Below, in pieces: positions 44,893-53,156 of a DNA stretch of 64,000 bases; position 1 is the stretch's first letter; every line of letters begins with the position of its first letter. The DNA comes from Pantoea ananatis LMG 2665 (GTDB taxonomy: Bacteria > Pseudomonadota > Gammaproteobacteria > Enterobacterales > Enterobacteriaceae): assembly GCF_000710035.2 (NCBI RefSeq), contig NZ_JMJJ01000005.1, forward strand, positions 1,054,001-1,118,000, given 5' to 3'. Made by a program: the position numbers and the translations under genes. Below the pieces are notes generated by a model. The model saw only the letters and a list, made by a program, of their open reading frames with translations. It made no database searches and was not told where the DNA came from.

Positions 44893-44921
44893 AACCGCCT
44901 GCATCTGAGGCGGTTTTTTTA
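44893..44921 (+). terminator. Terminator after the SSB-like gene
   Basis: AACCGCCT (44893-44900), a 7-nt loop, AGGCGGTT and a T run. Confidence 0.85.
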
Positions 44922-44933
44922 TGAGATTTTACT

Positions 44934-45467
44934 ATGTCATGGATAACCACTCAGTCGGGCAAACACTTCGATTACACCAATGTGACAGCGGATGCTATCT
45001 GCATTGAAGACATCGCCTGCGCCCTTTCCAACATCTGCCGCTTCACCTGCCATGTGCAGGACTTTTACAGCGTGGCGCAGCACTCCGTTCACGTCAGCTA
45101 CCTGGTAGAACCAGAGTTCGCGCTCGAAGCCCTGTTGCACGATGCCGCCGATGCTTACTGCAGCGACATTAATTCGCAGCTTAAGCAATTGCTGCCTGAT
45201 TACCGCCTCATGATCAAGTCGGTTGAGGAAGCCATAGCGGATAAATTCGGCTTACCCCACGCAATGAGCGCCCCGGTTAAGAATGCGGATCTGGTCTTGC
45301 TCGCGACCGAACGCCGCGACCTTGATTTAGACGATGGTAAGCGTTGGCCCATGCTGGATGGTATTGAGGCAGACACCACATTCATGATCGCCCCGCTAAA
45401 CCCACGCCAGGCACGTGTGCTTTTCCTTCAACGTTACAACAATTTGAAAGGTGATCATCATGGCTAA
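44934..45467 (+). CDS. HD-domain phosphohydrolase (YfbR-like)
   Basis: 177 residues. Metal-binding histidines are in SVAQHSVHVSYLV and ALLHDAADAYCSDI (the HD pair), with DLVLLATERRDL near the C-terminus. Phage HD proteins of this type are related to 5'-nucleotidase YfbR and may adjust nucleotide pools; the substrate is unknown. Confidence 0.8.
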   Translation: MSWITTQSGKHFDYTNVTADAICIEDIACALSNICRFTCHVQDFYSVAQHSVHVSYLVEPEFALEALLHDAADAYCSDINSQLKQLLPDYRLMIKSVEEAIADKFGLPHAMSAPVKNADLVLLATERRDLDLDDGKRWPMLDGIEADTTFMIAPLNPRQARVLFLQRYNNLKGDHHG

Positions 45468-45750
45468 ATGTAATTGTCTCGATCAAGCCAAAGACATGCT
45501 TCACGCCCACTTAGTTAAAGACATGCCTGAAGGCAGCGAGTTAGGCGATATCTGGGACGGTTGCGGATGGGACAATCAAATCCTGTCTCTGGGTGAAAAG
45601 GGGGGCATTCACGTCATGCTCAAGTACAAGGTGGCGTATCGTGTCCCGAAGAAAAATGGAGAGCTATCAAAAAATTTCACCCGCAGAGAATGCTCCTTAA
45701 AAATGAGCCATTGCCCTCTGTGCGGGATAAAGATGGAGGACAGTGAATAA
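45460..45750 (+). CDS. Small zinc-ribbon-like protein
   Basis: 96 residues (MAKCNCLDQAKDMLHAHL). The C-terminal SHCPLCGIKMED is a CxxC half of a zinc ribbon, with the N-terminal CNC as possible partner. AAGGTGATC precedes the ATG. Overlaps the HD gene by 8 bp. Confidence 0.65.
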   Translation: MAKCNCLDQAKDMLHAHLVKDMPEGSELGDIWDGCGWDNQILSLGEKGGIHVMLKYKVAYRVPKKNGELSKNFTRRECSLKMSHCPLCGIKMEDSE

Positions 45751-46268
45751 TGAAAATTACCGTTCCCGAAATGCGCGGTTTGCTGAAAGGCCTTTGCCTT
45801 CCTGCAGATATCCGAACCGGCGAGTACCTTCCTGAATATCTGGTGCGCAAATTCGATGAATTGCAGCAGAAGCTGGATGCGATGGCGGCGGAGAATGCGG
45901 CGCTGAAAAAGATATTAACTCCCTCAGAAATCCCTGAAGAAGCAATCACAGCTTTTGAGAATACAGTTGAATTTGACCACGACTTTAAAGAAGGCAATAG
46001 CTGGACGTGGGTTGATAATGAAACCGAAGTTATCAGGGCAGTGTTAGCAGCGATGAGCTTGCCAGAAACCCCAGCCACCGACGCTTACCTGAACTCGGTG
46101 CGGGCGGAAGGCGTGGAAATTCTGACAACAAGGCTGCAGCAGTTGATTGATGAAGGCGTATTTGACGCGAAAGAAATCGGCGTAGCGGCTGGTGCGGTTT
46201 ATGAAGGCGCTCAAATAGCTGCAAACCTTCGCTCCGGCACCCATGACACTGCGGATAAGGCGGACTGA
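45750..46268 (+). CDS. Ead/Ea22-like protein
   Basis: 172 residues. The middle KFDELQQKLDAMAAENAALKKIL is the coiled coil typical of Ea22-like phage proteins, and the C-terminus (AYLNSVRAEGVEILTTRLQQLIDEG) matches the conserved end of that family. Starts on the previous stop (TAATG). Function unknown. Confidence 0.7.
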   Translation: MKITVPEMRGLLKGLCLPADIRTGEYLPEYLVRKFDELQQKLDAMAAENAALKKILTPSEIPEEAITAFENTVEFDHDFKEGNSWTWVDNETEVIRAVLAAMSLPETPATDAYLNSVRAEGVEILTTRLQQLIDEGVFDAKEIGVAAGAVYEGAQIAANLRSGTHDTADKAD

Positions 46269-46269
46269 T

Positions 46270-46485
46270 ATGGCTAAATCTCAAATGCGCCTCGCTAATC
46301 GTGCGTGGCGCACTGAAACAAAGGCGCTCGGATGGGATAAGGGCTGGAAGTTTGGCCGCAAAGCGTGGAAATCTTTCTGTCGTTCGAATGCCGAAGTTAC
46401 TGTTGATTGTCAGTGCGAACCATTCAGAAACCAGGAAGAAGCCAACGAAGCCGTATATGAAGAATTAACGGAGTGGACACCATGA
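46270..46485 (+). CDS. Small unknown early protein
   Basis: 71 residues from the ATG at 46270 (MAKSQMRLANRAWRTETK). Basic N-terminal half, acidic C-terminal half (NQEEANEAVYEELTEW). Linked by ATGA to the next gene. Not recognised. Confidence 0.6.
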   Translation: MAKSQMRLANRAWRTETKALGWDKGWKFGRKAWKSFCRSNAEVTVDCQCEPFRNQEEANEAVYEELTEWTP

Positions 46486-46901
46486 CAACTAATTCCCCAA
46501 ATCCAGTTGATGGTGATGTGCAGGAATTAATTTCTGATGCAGAAGCAATCATTGAGTTATTCGAGTCTGCGGGTGCCATTAATCAAATCGCTTATAAGCT
46601 GGCGAAAATTGCTCACGCATCGCTGACGGCTGTGCCAAAAAGAATGCGCCAGGCTAACGGCGAAAGCAGTAGAACATGGGTAGAGTGTGGTAGCGACTAT
46701 CATCGCGGAACTGACTTTTACACCACCCCACCAGCCCAGCTTTTGCGTCCAGTGGAGTTGCCAGACGAGGCACCCAACGCTTTGGTCGCGCTTTGCCAGC
46801 AGATGTACGACCAAAAAAGCACTGGCACATCAGTTGCACACGATGTTTGGCAGGATTGTTTGGATGAATTATTCCAACAGGCTAGCGAGGTGAAATCATG
46901 A
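46482..46901 (+). CDS. Unknown early protein
   Basis: 139 residues from the ATG at 46482 (MTTNSPNPVDGDVQELI). Helical and acidic, with no recognised domain. The end (DELFQQASEVKS) is preceded by a helix with a conserved-looking DVWQDCLDE. Part of the run of small early genes. Confidence 0.6.
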   Translation: MTTNSPNPVDGDVQELISDAEAIIELFESAGAINQIAYKLAKIAHASLTAVPKRMRQANGESSRTWVECGSDYHRGTDFYTTPPAQLLRPVELPDEAPNALVALCQQMYDQKSTGTSVAHDVWQDCLDELFQQASEVKS

Positions 46902-46929
46902 TTAAGCCCTGTCTAAACGAGGTGGCGCC

Positions 46930-47085
46930 ATGCTGATCGGCTTCGTCCTTATCATTTCCTCTATACTGCCAGTGCCTGTAAGCGAAGACATCTATCCAAC
47001 CCTGAACGCATGCGAACACGTTAAAGAACAGCTGCTTAAGCGAGAGCCAATTTCTCAGCTTGAATGTGCGGAAGTCAGGCGCTAA
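46930..47085 (+). CDS. Small exported or membrane protein
   Basis: 51 residues (MLIGFVLIISSILPVPVSEDIYPTLNACEHVKEQ). A hydrophobic N-terminus and two Cys resemble the DUF1482-type small phage proteins. GAGGTGG is upstream. Tentative. Confidence 0.5.
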   Translation: MLIGFVLIISSILPVPVSEDIYPTLNACEHVKEQLLKREPISQLECAEVRR

Positions 47086-47121
47086 ATTACTGTATAAATA
47101 AACAGTTATTTGGTGGTATGT

Positions 47122-47403
47122 ATGCGCAGGTTTGTCAGCGGAGGTTTAACTTTCTATCTTCTGGATCCGGGTGACGCTGAGCCAAATTTAGCAAAGGAAT
47201 ATCTCTATATCCCACGATACCTTATCAAGCCTGTCGATAATGGATGGCGTGCTTTAATCCTGCACACTAACGAACGAGACTGGCAACAAATCAGCGACCG
47301 CTTGTTTGTTTCAGAGAACGAAGCGTTTAACTTCGCGTATGAGCATTTTTCTGTTGAGCAGAGTAAAACAGAGCGGCTTCTCCCTGGATGGAAAAGTGTG
47401 TGA
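47122..47403 (+). CDS. Unknown early protein
   Basis: 93 residues from the ATG at 47122 (MRRFVSGGLTFYLLDPGDAEPN), with GGTGG just upstream. A GTG at 47110 in frame is an alternative. Mixed alpha/beta with no family recognised. A terminator lies 9 bp past the stop. Confidence 0.55.
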   Translation: MRRFVSGGLTFYLLDPGDAEPNLAKEYLYIPRYLIKPVDNGWRALILHTNERDWQQISDRLFVSENEAFNFAYEHFSVEQSKTERLLPGWKSV

Positions 47404-47411
47404 TTAACCCT

Positions 47412-47434
47412 AAACCGCGAAAGCGGTTTTTTTA
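47412..47434 (+). terminator. Terminator within the early operon
   Basis: AAACCGC-GAAA-GCGGTTT followed by four more T; GNRA tetraloop. Confidence 0.85.
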
Positions 47435-47447
47435 CGTCCCTATCCCA

Positions 47448-47570
47448 ATGAAAACAAAATTCCTCGCGCACTACGCGCGGCACAAACCCCTGTATGACGT
47501 GTCCGTTTCTGGGTGCGTCTGGATCCTGCTGCTCATGGCAATGCTTTGTCTTGAGCTTTATCTCCAGTGA
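47448..47570 (+). CDS. Possible very small membrane protein
   Basis: 40 residues (MKTKFLAHYARHKPLYDVSV then SGCVWILLLMAMLCLELYL as a transmembrane helix). No ribosome site is seen before this ATG. A longer version from 47388 would have to be translated through the terminator. Weakly supported. Confidence 0.3.
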   Translation: MKTKFLAHYARHKPLYDVSVSGCVWILLLMAMLCLELYLQ

Positions 47571-47579
47571 GGTGAGTTC

Positions 47580-47881
47580 ATGGATACTCAGTTATCCCAG
47601 GGAAAGCCTACTGGAACGGCCGTCAGGTTACCTGCTGCTGTTCCGCCTATGATTTCCCGCATCGCTTTAGCGGTGGTCGGTGCAATGGCTACCAGATGGC
47701 AAAAAACTGCTTTGAAAATCGTCTCAGTTGCATGAACTGCATTTGCCTTCATGAAGGTGGCTGCGACGTAGTGAACGAAACTGAGACTCCAGCCGAATGC
47801 CCCTATGTCCAGGACTTTTGTAATTACTATCAAGTCGATTTGGCAAAAAAATTTATTCGGTCCAAAAACATTCAAATTTAA
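47580..47881 (+). pseudogene. Cysteine-rich protein gene, probably frameshifted at codon 2
   Basis: An ATG at 47580 has a strong GAGGTGAG site (47569-47574). Its own frame gives a 51-codon, protein-unlike product. The next frame, from 47582, is open to 47881 and encodes a Cys-rich protein (YSVIPGKAYWNGRQVTCCC, then NRLSCMNCICLHEGGC, CPYVQDFC; 11 Cys) without a start of its own before 47696. One missing base just after the start codon would explain this. Alternatively translation begins at the ATG at 47696 (61 residues). Confidence 0.55.
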
Positions 47882-47899
47882 TTTATGAGCGAGGTCAGA

Positions 47900-49603
47900 A
47901 TGTCAGTGCACTGGCACGGCGGCCCAATCTGGGGGGATAGGGAAACACCCACTGACTGGTTAATTAAAGCTTTATATCGCGATGGATGTTCTCTGGTTTC
48001 GTTCGCACGGCCAGAACAAATTAAAAAAATAGCAAACATACCGTGCCAAATATGGTTAGACAACGGAGCGTTTTCGCGCTGGAACAAAGCGAAAAAGGCA
48101 CAACAAATAGTAGATTGGAATGATGTGTGGAATCAGTATTACGACTTTGTAGCCAGCTGGTATAGCAGAATAAATCATTTTCTAATACCCGATGTTATTG
48201 AGGGTAGCGAATCGGAAAATGATGAACTTATTAAACGTGTGCCAGCCTGGCTACGTGAAAAATCTGTACCAGTCTGGCATACAGATGAAAGCATGGAGCG
48301 TCTAATACGGCTGGCTGACAAATTTAAAACAGTTGCTGTTGGCTGTTGTGGTCCACACAGAGTTATCCGCACTAAAGCGTGGGAAAACCGAATGGATGAG
48401 GTTTTTACGGAGCTTTATATAAATAGAAAATCCAAGGTAAAAATACATGGTCTGCGCATGCTGGATGTTAGAGTCCTAAGCAAATATCCATTTGCCAGCG
48501 CTGATTCTACAAACGTTGCGATAAATGTCCCTCTCACAGAGAAAAGATTCCCAGCGATTAAAGACAAGCTAACCCGAACAGCTGTCATGCGTGCGGCTAT
48601 TGAACAGGTTTTTCCACCGTCTATTAGCGCGTGGATAAACATTCAATCAGAGAATAAACCCAAACAAAATTTAATCATACCTTCGATTCAGTCAAATCAA
48701 GTGCATCAACCCTGTGGAGATATACCTCAAATGACTGAGCATGTCATGAACCCCTATTGCCTGGCGCTTGAATCATTGCGCGCCCAGCCTACCCACCAGT
48801 TAAAACAGATTGGCGATCAGTGGCGTACGCCCGATAGTCTCTGGTGGGGAATAAATTCGATGTTCGGTCCGTTCGTGCTGGACCTTTTTGCAGATGAAAG
48901 TAATGCCAAATGCGAGGCGTATTACAGCGCCGAAGATAACGCACTTTCGCAGAACTGGTCGGAACGCCTGGCGGAGCTAAACGGCGCAGCATACGCTAAC
49001 CCACCCTATTCCCGCGCCTCGCAGTACGACGGGCAGTACATTACCGGCATGCGCCAGATAATAGCCCATACGCTTGCAATGCGTGAGGCTGGCGGTCGCT
49101 ACGTCTTTCTGATTAAAGCGGCAACTGGCGAAGTCTGGTGGCCAGAGGATGCCGACCACATCGCATTCATTCGGGGCCGAATCAGTTTTGACCTGCCAGC
49201 ATGGTATCGGCCAGAGGAAGGCCAGCCGAGTGAATCGTCTGCCGGGTTTGGCGCTGCTGTCGCTGTTTTTGATAAGTCCTGGCGTGGTCCAAAGTTCGAT
49301 TACATCAGTCGTGATCAACTTGAATCCCGTGGCGCCACGTTTATGGCTCAAATTGAGCGAGCCGCGCAACGTCTGACGCCTCGAAATATTCCGGTCACCA
49401 TCCCAGAGTCAGCGAATGATGTCTGGCCAGCAGAAGTACAGCTGTTAGCCGATCAGTTGCCAGACCTTAAATCACTCGCTACCGAGCACCAGCGCAAGGT
49501 CATGCATCACATGAACCGCATGCTGCTGGAGCGCCAGCCCTCAACAGAAATCATTGCTTCAGCGCAGTCGCTGACGGCCACTTTCGGAGAACAAACCCTG
49601 TGA
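47900..49603 (+). CDS. Fusion: TGT/DpdA-like barrel plus phage N6-adenine methyltransferase
   Basis: 567 residues from the ATG at 47900 (GAGG six bases upstream); an ATG at 47885 is an alternative. Residues 1-250 look like a tRNA-guanine-transglycosylase/DpdA TIM barrel: WLDNGAF (Asp54), IPDVI (Asp98), AVGCCG (146-151), KIHGLRM (181-187) and ADSTN (Asp202, in the place of the catalytic nucleophile). Residues from about 278 form a phage Dam-type adenine methyltransferase with IGDQWRTPDSLWW, VLDLFAD and NPPYS (367-371). An ATG at 48731 with GGAG upstream lies exactly at the junction, so the second domain may also be made alone. Base-exchange on DNA is an inference from the family. Confidence 0.8.
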   Translation: MSVHWHGGPIWGDRETPTDWLIKALYRDGCSLVSFARPEQIKKIANIPCQIWLDNGAFSRWNKAKKAQQIVDWNDVWNQYYDFVASWYSRINHFLIPDVIEGSESENDELIKRVPAWLREKSVPVWHTDESMERLIRLADKFKTVAVGCCGPHRVIRTKAWENRMDEVFTELYINRKSKVKIHGLRMLDVRVLSKYPFASADSTNVAINVPLTEKRFPAIKDKLTRTAVMRAAIEQVFPPSISAWINIQSENKPKQNLIIPSIQSNQVHQPCGDIPQMTEHVMNPYCLALESLRAQPTHQLKQIGDQWRTPDSLWWGINSMFGPFVLDLFADESNAKCEAYYSAEDNALSQNWSERLAELNGAAYANPPYSRASQYDGQYITGMRQIIAHTLAMREAGGRYVFLIKAATGEVWWPEDADHIAFIRGRISFDLPAWYRPEEGQPSESSAGFGAAVAVFDKSWRGPKFDYISRDQLESRGATFMAQIERAAQRLTPRNIPVTIPESANDVWPAEVQLLADQLPDLKSLATEHQRKVMHHMNRMLLERQPSTEIIASAQSLTATFGEQTL

Positions 49604-51456
49604 GAGAAATCATTGTCGATAATTTTGCCGGGGGCGGCGGAGCCAGCACCGGCATCGAAATGGCAACCGGCCGCAGTGTCGATATCGCTATTAACCATGA
49701 TCCCAACGCGATCGCCATGCACACAACCAACCACCCTGACACGCTACATTACTGTGAGTCTGTGTTCGACATTGACCCGGTGGCAGCTACCGGAGGCGCA
49801 CCAGTCGGCCTGGCGTGGTTCTCACCTGATTGCCGCCATTTCAGCAAAGCCAAAGGCAGTAAGCCGGTTAAAAAAGAAATACGCGGTCTGGCATGGATTG
49901 TTGTTCGATGGGCGCTGGCAAAGCGTCCTCGCGTCATCATGCTTGAGAACGTTGAAGAGTTTAAAACCTGGGGGCCACTGTTACCCACGGAGGAACGACC
50001 AGATCCGGCCCGCGCGGGTGAAACCTTTGCCGCCTTCGTTGGCATGCTGAGTAACGGCGTTCCTGTTGATCACCCTGCGCTGGATGAGGTGTGCGACTTC
50101 CTGCAAATCGGCCGGCACAGTGCTGATGCGAAAAAACTGGTTAAAGGCCTGGGCTATGCGGTTGAATATCGCGAGTTACGCGCCTGTGATTTTGGTGCGC
50201 CAACCATCCGCAAACGCTTCTTTATGGTCATGCGCTGTGACGGTGAGCCAGTTATTTGGCCGGAGCCGTCACACGGCGATCCGAAAAGCCTGGCCGTCCA
50301 GTCCGGACACCTCAAACCATGGCGCACAGCTGCAGAATGCATCGACTGGTCCATCCCCTGCCCGAGCATATTTGGACGCAGTAAGCCGCTGGCAGAAAAC
50401 ACGATGAAACGGATTGCGCGCGGCATCCAGCGATTCGTGCTCGACAATCCAACGCCATTTATCGTGAAGTGCAATCATACCACCAGCAAAGGTGGTTATG
50501 ACTGCTTTCGCGGACAGTCGCTGCACGACCCGCTACAGACAATCACGCGCAAACAGGGCTATGCAGTAGTCACGCCACATCTGACAAAATTCCGTACCGG
50601 GGCAACCGGGCAGGATATTACCGATCCGGTCCCTACCATTACGGCGGGTACCTCTAAACGTCCGGGCGGCAACGGTCATGCGCTGGGAATGGTTGAGGCT
50701 CAACTAGCCCCGCTGGTTTCACGTCAGTTCGGCAATAGCGTTGGTCACCCTGTAAATGAACCTGCAGCAACGGTCACCGCTGGCGGTGGCGGGCACAGTG
50801 CGCTGGTTACCGCGTTCATGGCGAAGCACTTCGGCGGTAATTACACTGGCCCCGGTGCCGCGCTTGATGGGCCAGCGCATACAGTCACCACCACGGATCA
50901 TCATGCTCTGGTTACCGCTAACATCATGGTTAACAACACGAGCCACCCGGGCGGCTCCGTTGAGGAACCCGCTCACACAGTGACGACGGGAAATCACCAT
51001 GCTGTCGTCACGTCCAACCTGATTAAATTTCGCGGCACCAATACGGGCCAGACAACTGACAGCCCGGCACACACCATCACGGCAAACGGTAACCACCTGG
51101 GCGAGGTCCGGGCGTTCCTGATGAAGTATTACGGGAATGAAAAAGGCGGCGTAGGTCTGGACGAACCGCTGGGAACTGTGACCACAAATGACCGCTTTGG
51201 CCTGGTCACGGTTGATGGCACCGATTACCAGATTGTCGATATCGGCATGCGCATGCTACAGCCCCATGAACTCTATGCTGCGCAGGGTTTCCCGTCCTGG
51301 TACGTTATTGATCGGGATTATCGCGGCAACAAATATGCCAAAGATAAACAGGTTGCCCGCTGCGGCAATGCCGTCCCGCCACCGTTTGCCGAGGCTCTTG
51401 TGAGGGCCAATTTGCCAGAAATGTGTTCGCCTCTTTCACAGGAGAAAATCGCATGA
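49600..51456 (+). CDS. DNA cytosine-C5 methyltransferase with tandem repeats
   Basis: 618 residues; GTG start overlapping the preceding TGA (GTGA). Motif I DNFAGGGGAS (7-16), motif IV FSPDC (Cys78, PDC instead of the usual PPC), motif VI ENVEE (116-120), motifs IX-X HELYAAQGFP and VARCGNAVPPPFAEAL. Between residues 305 and 540, in the target-recognition region, at least seven copies of a motif of the type (D/E)-x-P-x-x-T-(I/V)-T recur at about 32-37 residues. This is long for the family and explains the size. Paired with the adenine methyltransferase in front, it probably protects phage DNA from restriction. Confidence 0.9.
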   Translation: MREIIVDNFAGGGGASTGIEMATGRSVDIAINHDPNAIAMHTTNHPDTLHYCESVFDIDPVAATGGAPVGLAWFSPDCRHFSKAKGSKPVKKEIRGLAWIVVRWALAKRPRVIMLENVEEFKTWGPLLPTEERPDPARAGETFAAFVGMLSNGVPVDHPALDEVCDFLQIGRHSADAKKLVKGLGYAVEYRELRACDFGAPTIRKRFFMVMRCDGEPVIWPEPSHGDPKSLAVQSGHLKPWRTAAECIDWSIPCPSIFGRSKPLAENTMKRIARGIQRFVLDNPTPFIVKCNHTTSKGGYDCFRGQSLHDPLQTITRKQGYAVVTPHLTKFRTGATGQDITDPVPTITAGTSKRPGGNGHALGMVEAQLAPLVSRQFGNSVGHPVNEPAATVTAGGGGHSALVTAFMAKHFGGNYTGPGAALDGPAHTVTTTDHHALVTANIMVNNTSHPGGSVEEPAHTVTTGNHHAVVTSNLIKFRGTNTGQTTDSPAHTITANGNHLGEVRAFLMKYYGNEKGGVGLDEPLGTVTTNDRFGLVTVDGTDYQIVDIGMRMLQPHELYAAQGFPSWYVIDRDYRGNKYAKDKQVARCGNAVPPPFAEALVRANLPEMCSPLSQEKIA

Positions 51457-51659
51457 GTCTTGATTGTGTACCCCTTTCCACCTACTGCAAAAACACTGGC
51501 GAATCGGTCGAAGCCATTAACAAACGGATACAAAGGAAGATCTGGCAGGAGGGTGTTCACGTATTAAAAGTGGACGGCGTTAAAGAGCGCTGGATTGATC
51601 TTGATGAGGTAAACAGATGGGCAAGAAAGAGCAGGGATCCGCTTTACCGCGGGGCGTGA
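51453..51659 (+). CDS. xis: Excisionase-like protein
   Basis: 68 residues from the ATG at 51453 (MSLDCVPLSTYCKNTGESVEAINKRIQRKIWQEGVHVLKVDGVKERWIDLDEVNRW), a small winged-helix DNA-binding protein of excisionase type. GGAG precedes it. It overlaps the methyltransferase by 4 bp and the integrase by 43 bp. Confidence 0.85.
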   Translation: MSLDCVPLSTYCKNTGESVEAINKRIQRKIWQEGVHVLKVDGVKERWIDLDEVNRWARKSRDPLYRGA

Positions 51660-52819
51660 CAGTTCGCCGCCACCAAACCGGCGACACTCTTCAGCTTACC
51701 TTCACCTTTAAAGGGGTTCTCTGTCGGGAACCCCTTTCCGGTTTAGAGGTAAACCCACGCAATATTAAATATGCCGATCGCCTTCTGGGCGAAATACAAA
51801 ACAAAATATCTCTGGGCACTTTTCTGTATGGCGATTACTTCCCAAAATCAAGGAAGCTGGCCACGTTCGGTGAAGTGAAGAAAACGAAAACGGTCAGGGA
51901 ATACCTGGACGAGTACATTACGATCTGCACAAACCGCAAATTATCCCCCTCCACCATTGATGGCTATCAGAAGTGCATCACGTCATTGTCCGCGCTTCAT
52001 GCTCTGCCTGTCACCGAACTGACAGCCGGAGCTATGAAGACGTGGATCAGCAATAAAAATGCCAAATTAAAAACCATCAGGAATCTGCTGTCATTTCTGC
52101 GCAGTGCGCTGGACGAGGCCGTTACTGATGGGCTTATCGAACTGAATCCGGTGTCGCTCGTTACTGCATCACGCTACCGGCCCAAACAGACGTCCGACGA
52201 CAAAGACGATTATATCGTTGACCCGTTCACACCACAGGAGGCCAAAGCCATATTTGCAGCCTGTACCCATGATCAATGGCGTTACCTCTTCCAGTTCGCC
52301 ATGCATACCGGCCTCCGCAGTTCTGAACTTTGCGCACTCCGCTGGCAGGATATAGACCTGGTGCATAACACGGTACACGTTCAGAAGGCGAGTGTAGTGG
52401 GTGTCATCAAAGGCACGAAAACCGCAGCCGGTACCCGTAAAGTTGAATTGGATGAAATGGCGCTGGCGGCGCTGACCGGGATGCGGCCTTACACCTTTAT
52501 GCGAAGTGAATATGTGTTTGAGGATCCGAAAACAATGGAGCCGTGGAGCGGTTCCGCCGCAATTCGTAAAAAGGCCTGGATGCCTGCATTACGCCGAGCG
52601 CAAGTCCGGTACCGAAATCCATACCAGACACGACACACCTATGCGACCAGACATATCAGTATCGGCGTTAACCTTTACTGGCTGTCTGGCCAGATGGGGC
52701 ATAAAGGCCCGGAAATGCTTTTCAGGCACTACGGTTCGTATCTGAAAGACTATGACGGCAACACTTCAAAGCAGCCAACACAGCTTGCAGTTGTTGGAGG
52801 GAAACAGCCGGGGAAATAG
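51617..52819 (+). CDS. int: Tyrosine integrase of the prophage
   Basis: 400 residues. N-terminal DUF3596-type arm-binding domain (GVTVRRHQTGDTLQLTFTFKG), then a core-binding SAM-like domain (TVREYLDEYITICTNRKLSPSTIDGYQKCI). The catalytic domain has Arg in MHTGLRSSELCALRW, the second-Arg motif in TRHTYATRHI, and the Tyr in MLFRHYGSYL. It recombines the ssrA 3' end with attP. Start at 51617 inside the xis gene. Confidence 0.95.
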   Translation: MGKKEQGSALPRGVTVRRHQTGDTLQLTFTFKGVLCREPLSGLEVNPRNIKYADRLLGEIQNKISLGTFLYGDYFPKSRKLATFGEVKKTKTVREYLDEYITICTNRKLSPSTIDGYQKCITSLSALHALPVTELTAGAMKTWISNKNAKLKTIRNLLSFLRSALDEAVTDGLIELNPVSLVTASRYRPKQTSDDKDDYIVDPFTPQEAKAIFAACTHDQWRYLFQFAMHTGLRSSELCALRWQDIDLVHNTVHVQKASVVGVIKGTKTAAGTRKVELDEMALAALTGMRPYTFMRSEYVFEDPKTMEPWSGSAAIRKKAWMPALRRAQVRYRNPYQTRHTYATRHISIGVNLYWLSGQMGHKGPEMLFRHYGSYLKDYDGNTSKQPTQLAVVGGKQPGK

Positions 52820-52873
52820 TTAAGGGGAGCGGGATGATTACGACAGAGAAAGGACACTGCGAGGACATGAAAA

Positions 52874-52891
52874 TGCACGTACAATGCACGC
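52874..52891. other. Candidate integrase arm-type sites, right side
   Basis: TGCACGT (52874-52880) and TGCACGC (52885-52891), 11 bp apart, repeat the pair at 8729-8746 and lie 54 bp before attR. Confidence 0.6.
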
Positions 52892-52944
52892 GAAAATTTG
52901 ATTTTTAAAAATATCCAATTAAATCAATGCTGGATAGAGTTTTG

Positions 52945-52976
52945 GGACGCGGGTTCAACTCCCGCCAGCTCCACCA
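52945..52976. other. attR core of the prophage
   Basis: Exact 32-bp copy of the ssrA 3' end including CCA. The 52820-53156 interval around it holds no gene: arm sites, this core and one terminator. Confidence 0.95.
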
Positions 52977-53020
52977 AAATTCTTTCGCGGCGATACCAGA
53001 ATTGTCCGCTGAAGTCCTGA

Positions 53021-53056
53021 AAGCCCGCAAGGTGAAAGCCTTGCGGGCTTTTTTGT
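53021..53056 (+). terminator. Strong terminator beyond attR
   Basis: AAGCCCGCAAGG (53021-53032), a 6-nt loop, CCTTGCGGGCTT (53039-53050), then T run. It was probably the ssrA terminator before phage insertion; it may belong to the older element. Confidence 0.92.
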
Positions 53057-53156
53057 GTTTGTAATCGACCGAGCAAATCCGGGAAATCCAGTGATTATTG
53101 GTATACGTGAAGATGTATGCCAATAACGTATACCAATTCAGGCAGGAAAGCCCCTC

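Noticed and set aside
47388-47570. 60-residue frame starting inside the previous gene
   Set aside because: It would have to be translated through a strong GAAA-loop terminator; only the part from 47448 is kept, with low confidence.
8604-52976. CRISPR array, retron or diversity-generating retroelement in the prophage
   Set aside because: No regularly spaced repeats of CRISPR type and no reverse transcriptase gene are present.
52905-53123. 72-residue minus-strand frame over attR
   Set aside because: Antisense translation of a tRNA-like end (SWRELNPRPKT) plus a terminator; no ribosome site.
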